From Chlorops oryzae (lineage: Eukaryota; Arthropoda; Insecta; Diptera; Chloropidae), in contig CM035806.1 of assembly GCA_020466095.1 (NCBI GenBank), positions 138,804,475 through 138,868,474 of the forward strand: DNA of 64,000 nt, in the 5' to 3' direction. Positions 60,701-64,000 of this stretch are shown here, piece by piece; position 1 is the first letter of the stretch; every line of letters starts with the position of its first letter. A program made the position numbers and the translations under genes. The notes beneath the pieces are model-generated. The model was not told where the DNA came from, did not search any database, and was given only the letters and a program-made list of their open reading frames with translations.

Positions 60701-63099
60701 CTTATACATAAATGGCTGAGTGAACGACGGCTCGTCGGTTTCGTTATGACCGTTACGTCGATATCCGATAATATCGATAACAACGTCCTTGCGGAACGTC
60801 GCTCGCCAGTCAGCAGCCACTCGAGCGGCGGTAATAACCGCCTCGGGATCATCCGCATTGACGTGGAAAATTGGGGCACCGACAATCCGCGCCACATCGG
60901 TCGAATAAGGCGTGGAGCGTCCATATCGTGGATCGACCGTAAATCCAACTTGATTATTTGCGACGATATGTACGGTTCCGTGGGTCGTGAAGGCAGGCAG
61001 ATTTGCGAAATTTATCGATTCGAAAACGACACCCTGGGCACTGAAGGCGGCGTCACCATGGATCAGAACAGCCATAAATCGTTTACCCTCGGCGTCGCAG
61101 CGGTAGAATTGCTCGGCACGCGTCTTGCCCTGAACAACCGGATTTACAGCCTCCAAATGCGATGGATTCGAGAGGACGCATAGGCGTATATTTTTTTTCG
61201 TCGCACGATTCATGCGCTCCACAAAGGTGCCCAAATGGTATTTAACATCACCGGTGCCCTGGACAGCAATAATAACATATCGATAATAATGAAGGGAGTT
61301 AAGTTATGGGATAAAAAAGACCGTGCGCACATACCGCATCCGGCGTTTCCAGGGGAATAAATAGAGAAAGCAATTGATGAAGAGGCTTTCTGCAAATGTT
61401 CGCCAAGACATTCAAACGTCCTCGATGAGCCAGTCCAATATTAATGCCCTCAACACCATTTAGAGTCGATCTATCGATTATTTCCTTGAGTGCCGGAATC
61501 ATGGCGTCAACACCTTCCAGACCAAATCGTTTCTCCGACGCGTATTTTTTTTGAAGAAAAGCCTCGAAGCTAAATTGGAAACAATCAAAACCCCAATTAA
61601 AATATGTTTGGGCGGGAGGGATGGAGGAAACAGAAAGGAGAGACCTAATAGGTCTGTTCACGCACTGCACGAAACTGCCCAAAAACTGTCCAATTTTCAT
61701 GCAATTAAAAAAAAAAAAAAAAATTGGGCAGTTTTGGACAGTACGTGAACAGACCTAATATGTATGTATTTCAATTACCCGGAAGATCGTTCCAAGCGCT
61801 GAAAGAGCAATATTTTTTCATCTTTGGTTAGAGGTTTCTGGTCGGGCGACTCGAAAGTCTTTCGAATCCAGTCAATTTCCTCAAAAGAATTCAAATGACA
61901 ATATTCGATGCCAATCGAACCACAATAGATCCTCTCCAGGCGATCGACAATTTCGCTGAAACAAGAATATCAAAATTTTAACATTAACCCCTGCATATCC
62001 GTTGTTCTGTTGTCGATTTTCAGCGTTCACTCTTTCAAGTCAAATAACCTGAAGTTTCATCATTCATAAAATATTCAGTATGGAAACATTCAAGGATTTT
62101 ATGGCCAAGGAGGCCACAACAGACAGAAGAACAGCTATGTATGTTGGACGAGCTAAAAAAAAAAAACAAAGCCTAAGAGCCGATTATTATGAAAATTTCT
62201 TCAATAATAGGCGTAAATATATCGAATAGATGGACGCGCACAAAGACAAAAGAAAAGGAAAATCCCGTTTTATTCCGAGACATGACTGACTGGCTGGCTG
62301 ACTGTCAACACATACTGTTCCAAGAGTTGGCTGAAAATTGAAAATGATGAACTCTTTTACCTTAATTTGAGTTCCTTCTCTTCACCTCCAATATATGTGG
62401 AATTGGGTAGGATAAACTTTTTGTCCAATTTATTATTGTCTAAAAAAAGGAAAAGAAACCCGCGTGTGAGGAAACAAAACTTCGACCCATAAAATTACAT
62501 GTTTTCGCACCTAATAAAAAGGCGGAGTGCTCGTGCAGAACTTCTTCATTAACTCGCCAGGGTCTACCGCTCGGATGCTGTGCATTCGAGTTCCGCCAAA
62601 TACCCAGAGGATCGATAGCAGCTGCGAAATGCCCTCGGCTCTAAAGAAACGCAAAGAAGAGGTTTTGACATTTTCTTTTCTTTTTTTTTTCTTTATTCAC
62701 ATTAATCCCCGTTCGATTTGCTTACTTGATAAGCGCCTATAACACTTAAAACCGTCATTTGATCCTCCATGGTCTTAGCATTTACAAAAGAAGAAAGCGG
62801 TACCATATTCCGTTGAATGGGCGCCAAATCCACGGGCGACGAATACGAATTGCTTGAAAAGAATGCATCCCAAGACTAACAAAAAATCATTAAAAAAAAA
62901 AAAAAAACAAATTTTAAGCACATTTAGAATTTGCCCCCTTTCCCTCCCCACTTACCGGATGTACTGATGCTGGATCCTCTAACCATGACTTATACATCTG
63001 TTCTATATAGATGGCGGTAGCTCCGTTGGCAAATGGATACTTTTCGACCGCTGTCGAATTTCGTCTGACTAAACTCCAACTCAAGGAACATTTGCTCAT
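36716..63099 (-). CDS. Ogdh: 2-oxoglutarate dehydrogenase E1 component, mitochondrial
   Basis: Thiamine-diphosphate E1 of the 2-oxoglutarate dehydrogenase complex, which decarboxylates 2-oxoglutarate in the mitochondrial TCA cycle. Exons, minus order: 63099-62956, 62875-62726, 62640-62511, 62439-62361, 61955-61779, 61569-61335, 61258-60545, 57072-56918, 56827-55936, 55801-55650, 37046-36716; phases close and give 1052 residues, close to the family's ~1020. Visible: the N-terminal [17 protein letters not shown] module, active-site-region [13 protein letters not shown] (His ~274), the ThDP/Mg motif HGDAAF... NN (~373-407), [21 protein letters not shown] and the terminal [15 protein letters not shown] Lys/Ala/Glu-rich tail of about 75 residues follows. 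The start at 63,099 gives a short Arg/Ser-rich leader; an acceptor just before it allows an upstream exon. It looks more diverged than the usual insect Ogdh, so it may be a paralogue. The last intron is 18.6 kb and hosts another gene. Confidence 0.92.
37047..38480. other. OGDH last intron, left part; leader of the nested gene
   Basis: Contains the presumed promoter and 5' leader of the plus-strand nested gene. A TTTTGTAG acceptor-like site at about 38,410-38,418 could end a 5' UTR intron. A short GATGATGATGATG run lies near 37,732-37,748. No further coding exon is supported. Confidence 0.4.
38481..41846 (+). CDS. Nested intronless gene: disordered protein with integrase-C-terminal-like domain
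   Basis: Uninterrupted frame of 1121 residues inside the last OGDH intron, opposite strand. I chose the ATG at 38,481 ([14 protein letters not shown]) as the first in-frame one. Most of the protein is Ser/Thr/Asn/Lys-rich and looks disordered: a glycine run (~76-85), basic clusters such as [12 protein letters not shown], two copies of an RRxSI...TxRRPSDSxAI module (~329-358 and ~423-455), poly-Thr/Ala, and an EPEPEPEPE run (~926). The C-terminus (~1033-1087, [15 protein letters not shown] to INYLKKYTG) fits the pattern VGDxVL...W..G.V......SY.(V/I)......HxxxL of the SH3-like C-terminal domain of gypsy-type integrases. No RT, protease or integrase core is present, so capture of this domain by a host gene is an inference. 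Role unknown. Confidence 0.8.
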   Translation: MTITEFGVHDELGKQRGCEQQDSDTIGTADEINFDMQPIKDALNRSIHERLKTGPAMDPLFPQKNHSSLGVRFTSGGGGGGGGSSSNTPRLPDYSNDITKLTTRVPEVTSPPKFDVSSVLPARTRIRRQRRMDSNEAKDPIERLNKLRARISGALSEVKGVLNKYSTETEDPNGEVVLSPSIIKFNSEAPPRVESGKDNECAPIQFRFLKKVRRRSIFSEDGEKTSIDIDNTEQQKPEEENQIANDEKAKIEKTPETYQNSYEDCNRKTQVLKEPLKTVVPIVEIAETEAEIVPSKEAKKEVEKSFNVSKKLSSTPEHNLDVKDKKNEKRRISIGTIDDIGSSQQTLNTIKTQRRPSDSSAIIGKLSESYLKPFLGNNEKTQIETRAPKTDRKSLEPSDALPEKNKKMPENLLLVKKKDESIRRSSIATVESLKIEPPIDDNPSFKLKTERRPSDSAAIFKKGIENNRSIFENVTGRVPNYQAVALSKRVVENNATNLAANEKNSNDNDAQTPIVSDKQSTMTPFPSINTISNETSESTSMVHPNSAQLLSATPKLLATLIGSPMTATTTTTTAATTIPNALIATTAPTTTVISNGTVIAQHEKAEKSDRLKPSKLPLTTDGPKVAGVAAVSNLSQSSATSSQQIQLNKYPNDQSIINGLTAVSLDKQILSKEPTDNNIQKTDKVSQFNITIQQLRSKVEQQDDVGHKDPTDNDAVRKVTNRQNVIHQQGITSTQPTEVPNSSTQESLSLASAQQVAAASVELAFNATGNGTCAVRDNSETIARKSLSEINASKIGVTANDVATKASATAIAPDSGVQSINNRTESIAAFAKTIPTPEFEKLQQKAMPELQLQVLPVALKAVHVQPESPTDLHPFDEPKESFHKKKFKKVLRKVVHNEKQQIPKAIQTITNKIHEEINVETTPNPEPEPEPEPENHLESATESSDSTIEESIAKPKAERKVKKKVIIKRVQRKLSGSEQSFFFGSIDEKPSPDVETIEKAIAYVTDDNDDDDEESEPANTINPAKSCMRLREYEVGDQVLYAERYKKTQLRWKKGRVTERITSISYKIDIGGKEVSAHINYLKKYTGRKVRFGDKEYLDIDYEQIPEKETKPQNYSIWNVV
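41847..42850 (+). other. Probable 3' UTR and flank of the nested gene
   Basis: AT-rich sequence with several AATAAA-type signals, the densest at about 42,640-42,660. No further coding exon. Confidence 0.4.
42851..43064. mobile_element. MITE with CAGCGGCCAA ends, 214 bp
   Basis: CAGCGGCCAACAGTGCCTACCG at the left faces CGGTAGGCAGCACTTTGGCCGCTG at the right. Internal TACAAAGTATACG and GTAGGCG words repeat. No clear target duplication. Non-coding. Confidence 0.7.
43065..43904. other. OGDH intron, AT-rich
   Basis: Mostly AT-rich with TATATAAATATG runs near 43,600-43,640 and an AATAAA near 43,662. Nothing else is supported. Confidence 0.4.
43905..45013. mobile_element. hAT element, 1109 bp, perfect 8-bp target duplication
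   Basis: The ends are CAGGCACGTAGCCAGG and (reverse strand) CAGGCCCGTAGCCAGG. The 8-base ACGCACAC flanks both sides exactly (43,897-43,904 and 45,014-45,021). A G-rich left and C-rich right subterminal zone follow. It carries part of a transposase-like frame, so it is an internally deleted copy. Confidence 0.9.
44138..44761 (+). pseudogene. Truncated hAT-type transposase (DUF4371/ZMYM1-like N-terminal part)
   Basis: The frame includes [27 protein letters not shown] and [20 protein letters not shown], hallmarks of the DUF4371 region found in ZMYM1-like, hAT-derived proteins. The GDETMD aspartate fits the first catalytic acid of the RNase H-like core. The rest of the core and the hAT dimerisation domain are missing, and the frame ends in unrelated residues. 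It lies inside the CAGGC-ended hAT element and cannot encode a working enzyme. Confidence 0.8.
45600..45695. repeat. Short GGATAGCCGGACAATCG tandem
   Basis: About five imperfect ~16-base units of the form GGATAGCCGGACAATC follow one another. Non-coding. Confidence 0.5.
45831..45992. mobile_element. TTAA-flanked MITE, 162 bp
   Basis: TTAA on both sides (45,827-45,830 and 45,993-45,996). The ends read CCCTCTAATTCC and, on the other strand, CCCTGTAATGCC. piggyBac-type by target site and CCCT start; non-coding. Confidence 0.65.
46100..48770. mobile_element. Possible ~2.7-kb element with GATATACGAGGAGATAAC-type ends
   Basis: ATATCGTCGTCCCGGAGCTA then TCTCCTCGTATATCAC (46,101-46,136) is complementary to GTGATATACGAGGAGATAAC then TCCGGGACGACGGTATAT (48,731-48,768). 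Further GGATATACGANGNNATAAC-like words occur just inside (about 46,376, 48,490, 48,562), like subterminal transposase sites. A short frame at 48,048-48,266 ending [20 protein letters not shown] may be a transposon-protein remnant. Most of the interior is AT-rich and empty. Confidence 0.5.
48760..49020. mobile_element. Short inverted-repeat element (CTGCCAAATTGACGTAAG ends)
   Basis: TATATCGAGCCCTAACTGCC then AAATTGACGTAAGCGAC at the left faces GTCACTTACGTCAATTTGG then CGGTTAAGGCTCGATAT at the right: about 36 bases of inverted repeat around a 190-base centre. It shares its left tip with the right arm of the preceding candidate element. Confidence 0.65.
49518..49783. mobile_element. MITE of the CATATCGCACC family, 266 bp
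   Basis: ACATATCGCACCCCGGCAAC then TAAAGAGACACAACTC at the left is complementary to GAGTTGTGTCGCTTTAGTTG then CCAGGGTGCGATATG at the right. Internal words TTTCAGAAAACGC and CGCAGTGTCAATCAAAGCA recur at about 59,985-60,110, a diverged relative. Confidence 0.8.
49930..52089. other. OGDH intron, no gene seen
   Basis: A short cluster of CCGGATATCCGG-type words lies at 49,975-50,015. The rest is AT-rich sequence in which I find no exon, RNA gene or clear element ends. Confidence 0.4.
52090..52472. repeat. GA-rich microsatellite (AGAGAAAGA)
   Basis: About 380 bases of AGAGAAAGAT/AAAGAAAGAGAC purine repeat. The open frames across it on the minus strand are only Ser/Leu/Phe repeats and are not genes. 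Confidence 0.85.
53741..54357. mobile_element. Inverted-repeat element nested in the TTAA element
   Basis: TAGTGGTATTCAAGCAGG at the left faces CCTGCTTGAATACCACTA at the right: perfect 18-base termini. Subterminal GCGCAAAATTTGC and CGGAAAT words repeat. Non-coding, and itself interrupted by the next element. Confidence 0.85.
53911..54230. mobile_element. Innermost inverted-repeat element, 320 bp
   Basis: GAGGCCTTCTACACTAGGCA followed by ATTTTAGTTGCG reads identically inward from both ends, a 32-base perfect inverted repeat. GCAACTCG/CGAGTTGC words recur inside. An orphan copy of the tip (TGTAGAAGGCCTCATTG) is at about 33,967. It is the youngest layer of a three-level nest. Confidence 0.88.
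57073..57389. other. OGDH intron between exons 7 and 8, left edge
   Basis: AT-rich with GGCCACTTGGCCACATGG near 57,260. No exon or RNA gene seen. Confidence 0.4.
57390..57435. repeat. Telomere-type (CCTAA)n tract
   Basis: CCTAA recurs about eight times in near-perfect head-to-tail order, the complement of the ancestral insect telomere repeat TTAGG. It is interstitial, in an OGDH intron. Confidence 0.8.
57436..57596. mobile_element. hAT-type MITE inserted at the CCTAA tract
   Basis: CCGTGGCGGAT at the left and, on the other strand, CAGTGGCGGAT at the right. The flanks TAACCTTA and TAACCTTC match at 7 of 8 bases, an 8-bp target duplication typical of hAT. Complementary CTAGGCAG/CTGCCTAG words lie inside. 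Confidence 0.75.
57604..58092. mobile_element. Inverted-repeat element with CCCTGCAGGAA ends, 489 bp
   Basis: CCCTGCAGGAAATGTC and the complement of GACTTCCTGCAGGG are the ends. TATTGACAT and GTCGACAGTA-type words recur inside. Non-coding; no certain target duplication. Confidence 0.65.
58112..58335. repeat. Dispersed repeat, second copy of 23,105-23,440
   Basis: Matches the copy at 23,105 over most of its length, including TTTAGCAGCAATCGA, GATCCGCTCTCAAGATCG and CACATGTCACCCATGTG, with a short internal deletion. Confidence 0.7.
58701..59446. repeat. Cluster of five GCGATAGCGGACCGA motifs, two in an inverted repeat
   Basis: The motif occurs at about 58,722, 58,823 (reverse), 59,260, 59,327 and 59,434. 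The first two lie in ~45-base inverted arms (58,701-58,746 and 58,814-58,862), and the last three share downstream ACTATTTCGACCATT words. It lies in the 3.5-kb OGDH intron and probably represents subterminal sites of one or two decayed elements. Confidence 0.6.
59573..59912. mobile_element. Inverted-repeat element with AAACAGTCGCC ends
   Basis: GAAACAGTCGCCGCGTTTCG at the left faces CGAACGTGGCGACTGTTT at the right, with GGTCGATATACA and GCGCTATCTTGT/ACAAGATAGCGC as further inverted pairs. About 340 bp, non-coding. Confidence 0.7.
59985..60544. other. OGDH intron next to exon 7
   Basis: Holds a diverged relative of the 49,518 MITE (about 59,985-60,110) and a 19-base direct duplication of CACCACGGTCTTGGGTACC near 60,262-60,300. 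No gene. Confidence 0.4.
61650..61757. mobile_element. Small palindromic MITE in an OGDH intron, 108 bp
   Basis: TAGGTCTGTTCACG and CTGCACGAAACTGCCCAA at the left face TTGGGCAGTTTTGGACAGTA then CGTGAACAGACCTA at the right, around a poly-A run. It almost fills the 209-base intron between the exons ending at 61,779 and starting at 61,569. Confidence 0.75.
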
Positions 63100-64000
63100 C
63101 TAAGAATCCAAACCCCATATATAGGCGTAATTATCAGCCCCGATTCTGAATGTTCCCGGGGAATTTGACTTTCTCGAGACTAAAATTCTCCTTTTTTAAA
63201 TAGATAAGGCAAGGAAATTTATGGGTATGGGTCAAATACCCAGTCCCCATAAATTTTCTTCCCCCAAATATTTCAAAAAGAAGAAGTTTAATCTCGAGAA
63301 AAGTTAATTCCCCGGGAATTCGTTCCCCGGAAATATTCAGAATCGGGCTGTATATAAATTTTTATATGTAAAAAAAAAAGCAAGGGCGTACCAAATTTGC
63401 TCTCGATTTCAGTAAAGAATTGCGATTTCCATTTTTGAAGGTGAGCAATAAGGCTGGCCCAGATTTTTTGAAAAAACGCTGCATTTCCTCCTCTCACAAC
63501 TCCCCGGTCGATAGCTACTGGCTTTGAATTTTGAAAAATGTTTATGTATATATTTTTTTTTTTTTTGTTTTGATTTTTTGGAACTTCGTTGAAGTTTAGT
63601 TTCTTTATTTTTTATTGCATTTAATAGTTTTCACGCCTATCGAATTCCAAAAAGAATTATTTTGCAATTAAGTCTCGTTGAACGCGCACGACCCAAAAAA
63701 AATAATATGAGGGAAGAAAATTAAAAATTTAAATAAAAAATAAAGTTATTCAAAATTGACTATTGATATGGATTTTGAATTGAATGAAGAATTTTTCGGA
63801 AAATAAATCTAATAAAGAAAAAAAATATTTAACGAAAGAAATGATTGTGACACGATCGGAGAGTTTGTTGCTGTCTTTTGAAAAGTGACAGTTAAATAAC
63901 TGCTAAGTAGACCAGTTGAAATCGATTCGAAAAAAATTTTAAAAGAAAAAAACTATGAGTGTATTTTTCATTTTTCTGAGCCTATTTCTTACCCAGCGAA
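63100..64000. other. Sequence upstream of the first visible OGDH exon
   Basis: Either promoter or an intron leading to an upstream leader exon: an acceptor-like TTCTTAG directly precedes the ATG at 63,099. It includes the MITE at 63,137-63,350 and then AT-rich DNA with no supported exon. Confidence 0.4.
63137..63350. mobile_element. MITE with CAGCCCCGATTCTGAAT ends, 214 bp
   Basis: CAGCCCCGATTCTGAATGTT followed by CCCGGGGAA faces its complement ending ATTCAGAATCGGGCTG. A second inverted pair around TCTCGAGA lies inside and TATGGGTATGGG/ATACCCAG sits near the centre. Relatives are at 32,074-32,247 and near 8930. Confidence 0.8.

Noticed and set aside
60668..61183. Plus-strand 171-residue frame
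   Set aside because: Antisense to the conserved OGDH exon carrying the ThDP motif.

Overview
The window is nuclear DNA from an insect, most likely a schizophoran (higher) fly. It is AT-rich. Its genes are split by GT-AG introns with polypyrimidine-tract acceptors. The recognisable proteins resemble fly or metazoan families. It is packed with insect-type DNA transposons: mariner (TA target sites), hAT (8-bp target sites), TTAA-flanked piggyBac-type elements and many short inverted-repeat elements. I could not fix the species. The long, transposon-filled introns argue against a compact Drosophila melanogaster-type genome.

Layout. Positions 1-8.3 kb hold the 3' two thirds of a type-2-like membrane adenylyl cyclase gene (plus strand, Ac76E type); its 5' exons lie left of the window. 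From 10.9 to 18.5 kb (minus) is an eight-exon NSUN7-like gene whose RNA-methyltransferase fold has lost its catalytic cysteines; a 4.7-kb intron is filled with nested transposons. From 18.5 to 26.7 kb is mostly repeats, including two TTAA-flanked elements and an almost intact mariner. From 26.8 to 31.0 kb (minus) is a five-exon gene for a Gln/Ser/His-rich protein that I do not recognise. At 32.9-33.5 kb (minus) is a two-exon mosmo (modulator of smoothened) homologue.

From 36.7 to 63.1 kb (minus) is an eleven-exon gene for the E1 subunit of mitochondrial 2-oxoglutarate dehydrogenase. Its last intron is 18.6 kb and contains, on the opposite strand, an uninterrupted 1121-residue gene (38,481-41,846) plus hAT, TTAA-type and other elements. 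That nested gene is mostly disordered, carries repeated RRxS phosphorylation-type motifs, and ends in a fold resembling the C-terminal SH3-like domain of LTR-retroelement integrases.

The genes are not an operon and I see no shared pathway. The cyclase makes cAMP at the membrane, mosmo acts in Hedgehog receptor trafficking, OGDH E1 acts in the TCA cycle, and the others are of unknown role. Exon models were built by hand. Reading phases close across every intron of the NSUN7-like gene, the unknown gene, mosmo and OGDH; the one exception in the window is a single cyclase intron.
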